Shown one piece after another: positions 42,966 through 51,881 of a DNA stretch of 64,000 nt. Numbering within the stretch: the stretch's first letter is position 1; each line of letters starts with the position of its first letter. A program made the translations under genes and the position numbers. The stretch covers positions 1 through 64,000 of the forward strand of contig JACRCQ010000025.1 of the NCBI GenBank assembly GCA_016218915.1, written 5' to 3'. Source of the DNA: Deltaproteobacteria bacterium (GTDB taxonomy: Bacteria; Myxococcota_A; Polyangia; Polyangiales; Polyangiaceae). The notes below the pieces were generated by a model, which saw only the letters and a program-made list of their open reading frames with translations, was not told where the DNA came from and searched no databases.

Positions 42966-43307
42966 CTACGGCCGCTTGCCCGGGGCAGGCACCGGCCTCG
43001 GCATGTTGCGTAGCGCAGGCGGCACGCGCTCTGCCCCCGATGCCTTGGGCGCTGGCGCAGGGCGTTCGGGCTGCGCCACGCTCGCAGCCGGGTTCCCGGG
43101 AGCAGCTGCCTGCTCCGCGGATTGGGACTGGTGCAGCTGCTCGAGCGTGGGCTGCGGCGGACGCGTCATCAACCAGCCGATTCCCGCCACCGCGAACAGC
43201 CCGATCCCGGTCGCGGTGAGCCATGGCGGAGTGCGGACCTCCGGCTCAGCAGGCTCGGCGTGCGAAGCAGACGGGGAAGGCTCGTGGGAGTCCTGGGTGG
43301 GATTCAT
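42966..43307 (-). CDS. Small single-span membrane protein with Pro-rich tail
   Basis: 113 residues. It starts MNPTQDSHEP (ATG at 43305-43307), has one membrane helix, LTATGIGLFAVAGIGWLM (about 31-48), and a disordered Pro/Ala/Gln-rich exported tail ending PRPVPAPGKRP. It is plausible as a real gene because of the intact helix and charge pattern, but there is no recognisable family. It lies 51 bp downstream of the giant sigma-associated gene and on the same strand. Confidence 0.55.
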   Translation of the reverse strand: MNPTQDSHEPSPSASHAEPAEPEVRTPPWLTATGIGLFAVAGIGWLMTRPPQPTLEQLHQSQSAEQAAAPGNPAASVAQPERPAPAPKASGAERVPPALRNMPRPVPAPGKRP

Positions 43308-43358
43308 CACCGGCTTGGATGCACAAGCTTCGGAGGGATGTCAATCGGTGGGGGGAAA

Positions 43359-46300
43359 TTACCAAGTGGAGACCGGCACCAGGCGGGGCGTGTAGGTGAT
43401 GCGCACGGAGCCGACCTCAGCGCGACGCCCGGTCAGCACGAACGGAATGCTGCGAGTCTGTCCCACCGCGCGCACGTTGAGCGTGCCGCGCACCGGCGCC
43501 GACCCTTCTCCGTCCGCACGCGTCACCTCGATCACGTAGTCGCCCGCAGGAGCGTTGAACACAGCCAGGCTCTCTGCCCGAGGCGAGGTCGCGCTGCGCG
43601 AGGTTACGCGCCCCTTGGCATCGCCCATCCACGAGAACCGCTCGCCGTTCTTGCCGATGAGCGCGATGTCCACGTCCGCGTCCGCATCCCAGCTCCCGTC
43701 CACCTGCACGTCGCCCTTGAGCGCCTGCGTGTCGACCGACTTGGCGAGCTCACGGTCGATCGCCGTGCGCACGGTGTCCTTGGACACCTCGCTCATCAGC
43801 GAGTCGGCCAGCGCACTCGACCCGGTGCTGCGCGCGCATCGGACTGCTGCAGCCACGGCAGCGGGGTCGGTCGGACGCAGGTCCGCAAGGGCGATCCGGT
43901 GTCCGCAGGCGCGCTGGGCATCACCCATGGCATCGAACATCGACGCGAGCCAGTTCTGCATCTGGCTGTCGGCCGGACGCAGATCCGCCAGGCCATCGAG
44001 GATCCGGATGGATCGCGCGCGCTGCCCTTCGCGGGCTGCCACTGTGGCGCGCGCAATGATCGCTCCTGGATCCATCGCGTCACGTCCTGCCCAGCGCGTC
44101 GCAAGATCCGCCACCCGATCGAGCTGTCCCTGCACCTGGTAGGCGCCGAGCAGCGCTTCGAGCTTCGTCTTGCTGTCCGGGTTCGCGCCAAAGTCGCTCT
44201 CGAGCTGCCCCATCTTGCCAGACAGCGCGCTCTTGATCGGGCTGGTGTCGACCCCGATCGTCGCACTGCGATCCCACACCTTGCGCATCGGGACCATCCT
44301 GCGGCCCCAGTCGTCGCGCGGCGACCTGCGTGCTTCCTCTCTCGCCATCGTGGCTGGAGGACGCTTCGCAGGCGATGCGGTTGCCGTGGCCGCAGGAGCC
44401 GGGGGCGCAGCCCAATCAGCTTCCGCCGCCGCAACCTTGGGCGCTGACGGGCCTGATCGCGCGGCCCCGCCGCCGAGTCCCATTCCCGAACCCGGGGAGT
44501 CGTAGGCATTCGCGGACAAGTCGTCGCCCCCCATATCCATCGCCCTGGAGCGCTTGCCCTTGTCGGCCTTCTTCTCCGACTCCTCGTCCTTGCTCGCGTA
44601 GTCCTTGTCGCCGTCCGCGCTCGTGCTCTCCGTGCTCACCTCGCCGGACCACGACGGCGACCCGGTTGCGCTGCGCTCCAGGCCGAACGCCTTGAACATG
44701 GCCGGGCTCTCGAGCACCAGCAGCGACGTGTACGAGCTGGCAACCGCAAAGCGCTTGGACAGGTCGACCAGCTCGGTCTTCGCGTTCTCTCCGCGCGTGG
44801 CTTCGAGCTCCGTGATCTTGGTCGAAGCATACAGACGCGGCACGAACGCGTTGCCCTCGGAAGAGGTGGGCACGATCTTGACCGGGTAGGTCTGCTCGAA
44901 CTTCTCGCCGCCCACCTTGCCGCGCACCTTGATGCTTCCGCCGATCTCAGGCGCGGTCATGCGCGCCACCACGTACGTCTCGCCGCCCGCACGGATCGTG
45001 TCGAGCTGCTTGGGATACACATCGGCCAGACCTTCGGGCAGCTCCACGGTCGGATTGCGAAGCGCCATGCCGTAGCCCGCGGTCAGCACCTGCATCGCCA
45101 CCGTGGTCGCCCGCTCGCCGGGCACGTACGGGATCATCACCCCGCCGCCGCCACGCGCCATCGCCGCCAGCACGTGCGAGTCCGCATCGGAGCCCACCGC
45201 CACCGTCGTGACCGTCCCCTCCCCTTCCGGAAGCACTCGCGAGATCTCCTGCGAAACGTGCGCAGGGCGAACCGGTCCCACTGTGGGGCCGCCATCGCCG
45301 ATGTACACGATCCGAAGCTCGCGCCCTTCGCGAGAGCCGGCGCCCAGCTTGCGCGCCTGACGAATCGCTCCCACCACGTCGCTGCCGCCTTCGGGCTCGA
45401 TCGAGGCGAGGAATTCGCGCACACGCTGCGCGGTCGCGGCTCCTGGCCCTGCCTTCTCCATCGGCATCACGCGGCAATCGCTGTCGCACGCCATCACGCT
45501 GACGCGATCCTGCTTGTCCATCTCGCGCACGACCGACTCGGCCAGCTTCGTGGCGCGCTTGAAGCGCTCCCCCACCATCGACCGGCTCGAGTCCACCACG
45601 ATCACCTGATCGCGAACCTTGCCCTCGGTCCAACGGGGCAGCTTCGGGCGAAGCGCGATCGCAACGTAGGTGGAGTCGTCCGACGCGACTCCCGCATCGG
45701 CATTGGCGAACGAGCCTGATGGCGGCTTGTACGCCCACGCCGTGGTCTCCATCTTGTCGCCAGCCAACGCGTACTCCAGCACCAGATCGCCGGAAGGCAC
45801 GAACGACTTGGCATTCATGCTCAGCCGCGCGACCTGCTTGTCACCCTCGTCGCCGCCCTTCATCTCGTAGCCGCGGCTCTTGACCCCGAACGCAGGCTCG
45901 AATCCGCGCACCTGCACGTCGGCGTTGAACTCGCCCACCCGCGTCGACCCGCTCGGATCGTAGCTGAGCGGATACGTATAGCGACGCACTCCAGCCACGG
46001 CAGGCACGGTCTGCGTGTAGCCGAGCACCACCCGGCGCGATCCGCGCGCAGGGATCGGGAAGATGCGAAGCTCGAATCGCCCGCCGCGCTGCCACTCGAG
46101 CAGCGCCGGATCGCGCCACGGACCGGGAACCCACACGATCTCGTCGCGCGGCTTGGGCGACTTGGGCGCCGCGTTCTGAATCGCTCCGCGCCAGATCGCT
46201 GCAGCGCGATCCTTGTCCACGAACGCGCCCTCTTCCATCTTGCCGTCCACCTCGAGCGCCAGACGCTCGATCTGCGCATCGGGCGGCAGAGGGAACCTGT

Positions 46301-47801
46301 AGATGCCTTCGAGCACGTCGCCCGTGTCGTTGGTGAACGTCTCGTCGATCTCCGTGCGCACCACCGCGTCCACCACGCGCACCTTCAGATCGTGCTTCGC
46401 AAGACGCACCGCCTGGTTTCGCTCCGTGGTCTCACCCGGCTTGCGCGCCTTGAGCTCGCCCAGGCCCCGGACCATCAGCTCCTCGGCTCCCTTGTCGTCG
46501 CCGCGCTCGCTCCAGGCCACCGATTCGGCCATGTCGGTCGCAGGCGACACTTCCGGCCTGCGCCCCTTCTCGATCGTCCCTTCCTCACCCGCGCGCACCG
46601 TCACCGAGTCGCCCGACTTGTCCGAGAGCTTCACCACTCCGCGCACCACTTCGACCGTCGAACGCTCCTCGGATGCGCTGACCGCGATCTTGGTCCCGAG
46701 CACTTCGATGCGCCCGATCGGCAGCTCGAATCGAGCTCCCGGCCCCTGGTCCAGATGCGCCACGTCTGCCACCAGCCCGCCGCGGCTGATCTTGGCCTCG
46801 CGCGGCTTGCCTCCAGCGAACACCAGCTCCGTGCCGCGCTCGATCGCGACCCGGCTGCCGTCCGACAGCTCGAGGTGCGCACGCGTGCGAAGGTCCGTAC
46901 GAACCAGGCTCCCAGCCGGAATCTTTGCATCCACCGACACGTCCGAGCAGGACGCTCCGCTCGCGTTGCAGATCTCGAGCCCCCCCTTGCCTTCGCTCGC
47001 CGCACGGGAAACTGCCACGATCTTGCCGCTCCAGGGGTCGCCGGCTCCGGCGACCGTGTCGGAACCCGAGCGCGAACGAAGGTGCAGCGCAATCGCCGCT
47101 GCGGCAGCCAGCGCAGCCACGCTCACGATGCCGAAGGCAACGACCTTCACGCCCCGTCCGCGCACTGCAGCGCCCAGCTTGACCCCCAGCGTCTCGTCAC
47201 CTGCAGGCTTGCCACCTGCTGGCTTCGCATCCACCGCCGCCGGAGCCTTGTCCTCTTCCGGCTTGCTCTCGCTCTCGACCTTGCTCCCCTCCGCAGGCTT
47301 GGGGATGTACTTCTCGTGCTCAGGCGGGATCGGCTTGGCCGCAGCTTCGACCGCAGGCAGCGGCTGCGTCTTGGGAGCCGGCTCCTCCGCTGGCGCGCTG
47401 GGCGCAGGCGCAGGCTCAGCCGCGATGGGTTGCACCGGCATGTCCAGCGTCTTGGTCTGCGCCGGCACCGGAGTCGGCTCGGGCACCGCAGGCTGCGCCA
47501 CGATCGCGGGCACTGCCATGTCCAGCGTCTTGGTCTGCGCTGGCGCTGGAGCGAGCACTTCCCCTGACGTACGAGACGCCAGCTTGCTGAGCACGCTCTG
47601 CTCGAAGTCCGCGGGGTGTACGTAGTCTGCCCCGGCATCAGTCATCTGCTGCAGCACGAGCGCAGCGTCATGACGAAGGTCGCGACACCGATCGCAATCG
47701 GCAATGTGCTCCAGGAGCGTGGGGTCGACCTCGCCATCGATGATGCTGGCGATGTTCTCCTCGACCAGCTCGCAAAGTGACGGATGAGTGTCGTTTGACA
47801 T
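43359..47801 (-). CDS. Fused anti-sigma zinc finger / FecR / VIT / vWA / DUF2135-like protein
   Basis: 1,480 residues; the ATG at 47799-47801 is 13 bp behind the sigma-factor stop with AAGGAG close by. In order: an anti-sigma zinc finger with HIADCDRC (about 31-38, HxxxCxxC) facing the cytoplasm; a Pro/Ala linker carrying AQTKTLDM twice; one membrane helix (about 217-240); a FecR-type domain (about 285-415, LRTRAHLELSDGSRVAIERG); a VIT domain (about 470-555); a vWA domain whose MIDAS reads VDSSRSM (about 735); a low-complexity stretch (about 1050-1150); TPR-like helices (about 1180-1330); and a DUF2135-like beta domain (DADADVDIALIG) at the end. It should hold the ECF sigma factor and respond to an extracellular ligand or force. 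A typical anti-sigma factor is 80-250 residues. Confidence 0.85.
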   Translation of the reverse strand: MSNDTHPSLCELVEENIASIIDGEVDPTLLEHIADCDRCRDLRHDAALVLQQMTDAGADYVHPADFEQSVLSKLASRTSGEVLAPAPAQTKTLDMAVPAIVAQPAVPEPTPVPAQTKTLDMPVQPIAAEPAPAPSAPAEEPAPKTQPLPAVEAAAKPIPPEHEKYIPKPAEGSKVESESKPEEDKAPAAVDAKPAGGKPAGDETLGVKLGAAVRGRGVKVVAFGIVSVAALAAAAAIALHLRSRSGSDTVAGAGDPWSGKIVAVSRAASEGKGGLEICNASGASCSDVSVDAKIPAGSLVRTDLRTRAHLELSDGSRVAIERGTELVFAGGKPREAKISRGGLVADVAHLDQGPGARFELPIGRIEVLGTKIAVSASEERSTVEVVRGVVKLSDKSGDSVTVRAGEEGTIEKGRRPEVSPATDMAESVAWSERGDDKGAEELMVRGLGELKARKPGETTERNQAVRLAKHDLKVRVVDAVVRTEIDETFTNDTGDVLEGIYRFPLPPDAQIERLALEVDGKMEEGAFVDKDRAAAIWRGAIQNAAPKSPKPRDEIVWVPGPWRDPALLEWQRGGRFELRIFPIPARGSRRVVLGYTQTVPAVAGVRRYTYPLSYDPSGSTRVGEFNADVQVRGFEPAFGVKSRGYEMKGGDEGDKQVARLSMNAKSFVPSGDLVLEYALAGDKMETTAWAYKPPSGSFANADAGVASDDSTYVAIALRPKLPRWTEGKVRDQVIVVDSSRSMVGERFKRATKLAESVVREMDKQDRVSVMACDSDCRVMPMEKAGPGAATAQRVREFLASIEPEGGSDVVGAIRQARKLGAGSREGRELRIVYIGDGGPTVGPVRPAHVSQEISRVLPEGEGTVTTVAVGSDADSHVLAAMARGGGGVMIPYVPGERATTVAMQVLTAGYGMALRNPTVELPEGLADVYPKQLDTIRAGGETYVVARMTAPEIGGSIKVRGKVGGEKFEQTYPVKIVPTSSEGNAFVPRLYASTKITELEATRGENAKTELVDLSKRFAVASSYTSLLVLESPAMFKAFGLERSATGSPSWSGEVSTESTSADGDKDYASKDEESEKKADKGKRSRAMDMGGDDLSANAYDSPGSGMGLGGGAARSGPSAPKVAAAEADWAAPPAPAATATASPAKRPPATMAREEARRSPRDDWGRRMVPMRKVWDRSATIGVDTSPIKSALSGKMGQLESDFGANPDSKTKLEALLGAYQVQGQLDRVADLATRWAGRDAMDPGAIIARATVAAREGQRARSIRILDGLADLRPADSQMQNWLASMFDAMGDAQRACGHRIALADLRPTDPAAVAAAVRCARSTGSSALADSLMSEVSKDTVRTAIDRELAKSVDTQALKGDVQVDGSWDADADVDIALIGKNGERFSWMGDAKGRVTSRSATSPRAESLAVFNAPAGDYVIEVTRADGEGSAPVRGTLNVRAVGQTRSIPFVLTGRRAEVGSVRITYTPRLVPVSTW

Positions 47802-47814
47802 GGTCCTGCACTCC

Positions 47815-48408
47815 TTACAGATCGCCCAGGGTCTCGCGCAGACGCGCGATCGCGCGGCTGACGCGCTTGCGCGCGGTGGCCTCGTCGACCCCGCACGCGC
47901 TGGCAACTTCGCGGAAGCTCAAGTCGCTCTGGAAGCGAAGCAGCACCGCTTCGCGCTCGGTCGGGCGAAGCCGGTCCAGTGCCCCTCGCGCCCGCGACGC
48001 CCTCTGCTGCGCCGCAAGCAGATCCGAAGCATCCGCGCGATCACGCCCCACGTCGTGCACCAGCCGTAGCTTGGTGTCGCGACGCGATCGCATCTCGACA
48101 TGGCGCGAGCACACGCGACGCGCGATGCCGAAAAGGAACGCGCGCACCGTGCCGTCCCCCCGGTAGCTCGGGAAAGCATCGTGCGCAGCAAGCAAGGCCT
48201 CTTGCGCAAGCTCCTGCGCCTCGGCCTGCGAGCCCACCATCGCCATGCACAACCTGCCGAGCGCTGCTCCATGGAGACGAGCGCACAGGGCTACGGCCCG
48301 GCGATTGTCCCCACTGCGTACTGCCTCGATCACTTCCCGATCGGGGCCGTCAGGTAACGGATCCGCCGTTGCCTGCCCCTGAGCGAACGCCAGCGTGTTG
48401 GTGCCCAT
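47815..48408 (-). CDS. ECF sigma factor (sigma-70 family, group 4)
   Basis: 197 residues from the ATG at 48406-48408, preceded by GAGGAAGCT; frames to 48618 lack support. Region 2 is visible as EAQELAQEALLAAHDAFPSYRGDG...FLFGIARRVCSRHVEMRSRR and region 4 as ALDRLRPTEREAVLLRFQSDLSFREVASACGVDEATARKRVSRAIARLRE, with the usual helix-turn-helix. Regions 1 and 3 are missing, as expected. The anti-sigma protein follows after 13 bp. The sigma factor should direct RNA polymerase to a small set of envelope or stress genes, and perhaps its own promoter; no clear -35 could be identified upstream. Confidence 0.92.
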   Translation of the reverse strand: MGTNTLAFAQGQATADPLPDGPDREVIEAVRSGDNRRAVALCARLHGAALGRLCMAMVGSQAEAQELAQEALLAAHDAFPSYRGDGTVRAFLFGIARRVCSRHVEMRSRRDTKLRLVHDVGRDRADASDLLAAQQRASRARGALDRLRPTEREAVLLRFQSDLSFREVASACGVDEATARKRVSRAIARLRETLGDL

Positions 48409-48734
48409 AGCTTCCTCGCGGTGGTCCTGTTCCATGTGCCTGCGAAGCCCCGAGTTGTGACCAGTTTGTGAAACCATCTGCGCTCGCCCTGGAATCCAGC
48501 CCCTTGCTGTGTCCTGACCGGTCCCATGGCACCTAACGCCCCATCCCTCGCCAACCCTACATCCCTCAGGTCGGCCATTGCGGCCCCAGCCTTGCATGCC
48601 TGCCGCCCGGTACGGCACAAAAACCTACGATCCGAGCTTGTCCGAGCAGGAGCACCCCCATGCTTACGGCCCACGATGCACATCGGTCTTCCGCTACCAC
48701 CCCCTTGCCGTGGGCTCCGCGCTACACTTGGTCC
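48409..48734. other. 326-bp divergent region between sigma gene and HtrA-like gene
   Basis: It contains GTTT-GTG-AAAC (48464-48474), a short inverted repeat upstream of the sigma start, and otherwise GC-rich sequence without believable genes. Promoters for both sides must be here but cannot be picked. Confidence 0.4.
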
Positions 48735-49823
48735 GTGAATCTTCGTCACCACCTCCGCTTGCCCGCGGTCGCCCTGGCCATCGCTACCGCCCTGGTCGCC
48801 GCGATCTCTTTCGGCGGACGCCCCCCGGCGCCTCCCCAACACCCGGCCGACGCTGCTGCTGCCGCCACCTCCGCAGCAGCCAACGCCCATCCACCCCCTT
48901 CCGTCTCCTCGATGGAAAGAGCCAAGCGCGGCGTCGTCGTGGTCGAACGCGGCGGGCGCCCCCTCGCGCTCGGCTTCGTGCTGACAGGCGACGGACGAAT
49001 GCTCTCCACCTTGTCAGCGCTCGGAGATGGAAACGGGATCAACGCGCGCTATGCCGACGGCAGCTCGGTGAACGTCCGCATAGGACATTCCGATCGCACC
49101 TGGGACCTGGCGCTGCTGGTTCCCCAGATGGGACGCTGGCCCGAAGGGCTCACCGCTGCCTCCGGTGATCCCATGAGGCTCGGCTCGCAAATCCGAGTGT
49201 TTACCCAGGTCCGAGGTCGCACTGCCGTCTCTTCCGTGGTGCTCAAAGGGCGATCGGATCTGGTCGGGGGCGATGGCGAAGTGCTGCGTGATGCCATCGA
49301 GATCACGACGCGCATTCCTGGGACAGACTACGGCGCACCGATCGTCGACGATCGGGGTCAGGTCGTGGCCCTGGTGAGCCGGGCGTGTGCCCAGAGCGGA
49401 GCCGATGCTGGTGCGTGCCGTCCCGTGGCCTACGGCGCCCCCACCGAAGTCCTTCGCCAGTTCCTCAGGAGTGCCCCGGCCAATGCCATCCCGCCTGCAC
49501 CCTGGCTCGGGATCCAGGTCACCTCCGCGATCACCCCCCTGATGAGAGGTGTCCGAATCGTGTCGGTCCATCCAGAAAGCCCTGCAGGAGACGCAGGACT
49601 CAAGGGCGGAGGCGAAAACGAGGCAGATATCATCATCTCCGTGGATGGAGTGCCAGTCCAGACGCCGGAAAAGGTGGCTGAGGTCGTAAGAGCGCGCGCT
49701 GTGGGTGACAAGGTCGAGGTGATCGTGTTACGGGAGGGCAGGCTCCGCGTCGTATCGGTCACCTTGCGGGCTAGCCCAAGCGGGCGCCCGGCTGCCGCCA
49801 GTCCAGCGGCGACGCGGCCCTGA
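48735..49823 (+). CDS. HtrA/DegP-like protein lacking catalytic His and Ser, with PDZ domain
   Basis: 362 residues from the GTG at 48735. A signal-anchor or signal peptide (about 1-30) precedes a low-complexity stretch. The trypsin-like fold is recognisable (ALGFVLTGDGRMLSTLSAL, TWDLALLVPQ, EITTRIPGTDYGAPIVDDRG). Where DegP has the catalytic His (TNxHV) this reads STLSAL, and where it has GNSGGA this reads GTDYGA, so the nucleophile serine is Asp and only the Asp of DLALL remains. Residues about 260-350 form a PDZ domain (WLGIQVTS, VSVHPESPAGDAGLK, IISVDGVPV). It should be a peptide-binding scaffold, not a protease. It is divergent from the sigma factor and followed by a PP2C gene, suggesting an envelope-stress link. 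Confidence 0.75.
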   Translation: MNLRHHLRLPAVALAIATALVAAISFGGRPPAPPQHPADAAAAATSAAANAHPPPSVSSMERAKRGVVVVERGGRPLALGFVLTGDGRMLSTLSALGDGNGINARYADGSSVNVRIGHSDRTWDLALLVPQMGRWPEGLTAASGDPMRLGSQIRVFTQVRGRTAVSSVVLKGRSDLVGGDGEVLRDAIEITTRIPGTDYGAPIVDDRGQVVALVSRACAQSGADAGACRPVAYGAPTEVLRQFLRSAPANAIPPAPWLGIQVTSAITPLMRGVRIVSVHPESPAGDAGLKGGGENEADIIISVDGVPVQTPEKVAEVVRARAVGDKVEVIVLREGRLRVVSVTLRASPSGRPAAASPAATRP

Positions 49824-49938
49824 AGAGAAAGCCGCTTTGCAAGCCAACGGAAAACTGAAGCACTCCAACGATTCATGCTCGTGCAGAGCGATGCGTGTTG
49901 CTCTGTCGCCTGCCAAAGGGTTCGGGTATAGATAGGCC

Positions 49939-50712
49939 GTGGGTCAAGTTCTCCGCGTAGAAGTGGCCGGCGATACCAACGTCGGGCGCAAGCGCAATCA
50001 CAACGAGGACGCGTTCTCGATACTCGGCGAGTACGGTCTGTACATCGTTGCCGACGGCATGGGCGGCCATGCGTCCGGCGAGGTTGCGTCGCGCATGGCC
50101 GTGGACACGCTCAAGGAGTTCTTTGCCGCTACGGCGGACGACCCCGAGCGCACCTGGCCCTACAAGATGGATCGCACCAAGGGCTACGAAGAAAACCGCC
50201 TGATCACCGGTATCAAGCTGGCCAATCTGAGGATCTACGAAGCCGCCCAGCGCGATGCTCGGCGCCGCGGCATGGGCACCACCATCGTCTCGATCTTCAC
50301 GGTCGAAGACGGACTGTACGTGGCGCACGTCGGCGACAGCCGCGTCTACAGGGTCCGCGACGGAAAGATGGAGCAGCTCACCGAAGACCACTCGCTGCTC
50401 AACGACTACATCAAGATGAAGCGCCTCACGCCCGAGGAGATCGCGAACTTCCCCCACAAGAACGTGATCGTTCGCGCCCTCGGCATGAAGGAAACCGTCA
50501 AGGTCGACACCAGCTTCTACACGCCGCGCGCTGACGACGTCGTCCTGCTGTGTACCGACGGTCTCTCAGGTCCTGTGACCGACGACGAGATGGTCGCGAT
50601 CGTGCAAAGCTCGCCCGACCTCAAGAGCGGCGTGCGCAGGCTGATCGACCGCGCCAACGAGAACGGCGGGCCTGACAACATCACCTGCATCCTCGCGCGC
50701 TGGATCGCCTGA
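49939..50712 (+). CDS. PP2C-type Ser/Thr protein phosphatase
   Basis: 257 residues, GTG start at 49939. All PP2C metal-site motifs are present: RKRNHNEDAF, ADGMGGHASGEVAS, AHVGDSRVYRVRDG, LLCTDGLSGPV and GGPDNITCILARW. It is a stand-alone domain, cytoplasmic, the class that reverses Hanks-type kinase phosphorylation, often of FHA-binding sites. It lies 115 bp behind the HtrA-like gene and converges 9 bp from the DnaJ gene. It is more similar in layout to Stp1 than to the fused PP2C at 38300, which has the extra domains. Confidence 0.92.
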   Translation: MGQVLRVEVAGDTNVGRKRNHNEDAFSILGEYGLYIVADGMGGHASGEVASRMAVDTLKEFFAATADDPERTWPYKMDRTKGYEENRLITGIKLANLRIYEAAQRDARRRGMGTTIVSIFTVEDGLYVAHVGDSRVYRVRDGKMEQLTEDHSLLNDYIKMKRLTPEEIANFPHKNVIVRALGMKETVKVDTSFYTPRADDVVLLCTDGLSGPVTDDEMVAIVQSSPDLKSGVRRLIDRANENGGPDNITCILARWIA

Positions 50713-50721
50713 CGCTGTCGG

Positions 50722-51819
50722 CTACTCCCGCCCGGAAGCCGCGCGCTTCTCCGTCTGCGTCTGCAGCTCCTTCTGCAGCTCCAGGAGCAACGCGCGCACG
50801 CGCTGGTTGACGCGCTTGGGCACATCCACCTGCACGATGACGTGCAGCGAGCCCTTGCCGCGGCCATCGATCCTCGGCACACCCTTGCCCTTGAGCGTGA
50901 TCACGTCCCCAGGTTGCGTTCCCGCAGGCAGCTCGACGTCCAGCATCGTGTCATCGAGCATCGGGATCTGGATCACGACCCCGAGCGCTGCATCCGCGAA
51001 GTTCACGTGCGCACGCGTGGCGAGATCGGTTCCATCACGCTCGAATCGCTCATCGGCCTCGAGGTCGACGTCCACGTACAGGTCGCCGGACTGCGCGCCC
51101 TTGGGCCCTGGCATTCCCTGCCCCGGCACCCGGAGCCGCTGCCCGGCATCGATTCCGGCCGGGAACGAAACCAGCACCTTGCGCGTCTCGTCGACCTGGC
51201 CCGCCCCTCGGCACTTCTCGCAAGGATGGCTGACCGCCGACCCTTCGCCCTGACAGTTGGGACAGGCCGAAGTGAACATGACGAAGCCGCGAGCGGTGGA
51301 GACCTGACCGGACCCGCGGCACATCTGACAGGTTTCGCGGGAATGGCCCGGAGCTGCCCCTGAGCCGTCACAGCTGCTGCAGCGCACGGGCGATCGGACG
51401 GAGATCTCCTTCTTGCACCCGAGCACCGACTCCTGGAGGGTGATTCGCTGCTGGATGCGCAGGTCCTGCCCACGCTGCGGCCCCCGGCGGGATCGCCCGC
51501 CGCCGCCGCCGAACCCCCCGAAGAACTCCGAGAACAGATCCTGGAAGTGGGAGAAGATGTCGACCTGCGAGAAGTCGAACCCGCCCATGCCTTCGAGCCC
51601 CTCGTGGCCGAACTGGTCGTAGCGCCGACGCTTTTCGTCGTCGCTCAGCACGCTGTAGGCCTCCGTGGCTTCCTTGAACTTGCCTTCGGCTTCCTTGTCG
51701 TTGGGGTTGCGATCCGGGTGGTACTTGAGCGCCGCCTGCTTGTAGGCCTTGCGAATTTCGTCGCTAGCCGCTGTGCGGGCGATACCTAGCACCTCGTAGT
51801 AGTCGCGCTTGGAGCTCAT
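50722..51819 (-). CDS. dnaJ: DnaJ (Hsp40) co-chaperone, second copy
   Basis: 365 residues from the ATG at 51817-51819 ([12 protein letters not shown]). The J domain carries HPD in [10 protein letters not shown], then a Gly-rich linker, four zinc motifs ([32 protein letters not shown]) and the C-terminal substrate domains. The first motif is CSSC rather than CxxCxGxG's usual first Pro, otherwise normal. It is a full type I DnaJ and probably the housekeeping copy, since it begins exactly as E. coli-like proteins do. No dnaK is in the window. The gene is 62 bp behind the coiled-coil protein at 51882 on the same strand. Confidence 0.92.
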   Translation of the reverse strand: MSSKRDYYEVLGIARTAASDEIRKAYKQAALKYHPDRNPNDKEAEGKFKEATEAYSVLSDDEKRRRYDQFGHEGLEGMGGFDFSQVDIFSHFQDLFSEFFGGFGGGGGRSRRGPQRGQDLRIQQRITLQESVLGCKKEISVRSPVRCSSCDGSGAAPGHSRETCQMCRGSGQVSTARGFVMFTSACPNCQGEGSAVSHPCEKCRGAGQVDETRKVLVSFPAGIDAGQRLRVPGQGMPGPKGAQSGDLYVDVDLEADERFERDGTDLATRAHVNFADAALGVVIQIPMLDDTMLDVELPAGTQPGDVITLKGKGVPRIDGRGKGSLHVIVQVDVPKRVNQRVRALLLELQKELQTQTEKRAASGRE

Positions 51820-51881
51820 CGGGTGGGGCACAACGAAGTAGGTAGAGGGCGAACCACGTCCAGCAAACTAAATCCCTTGGG

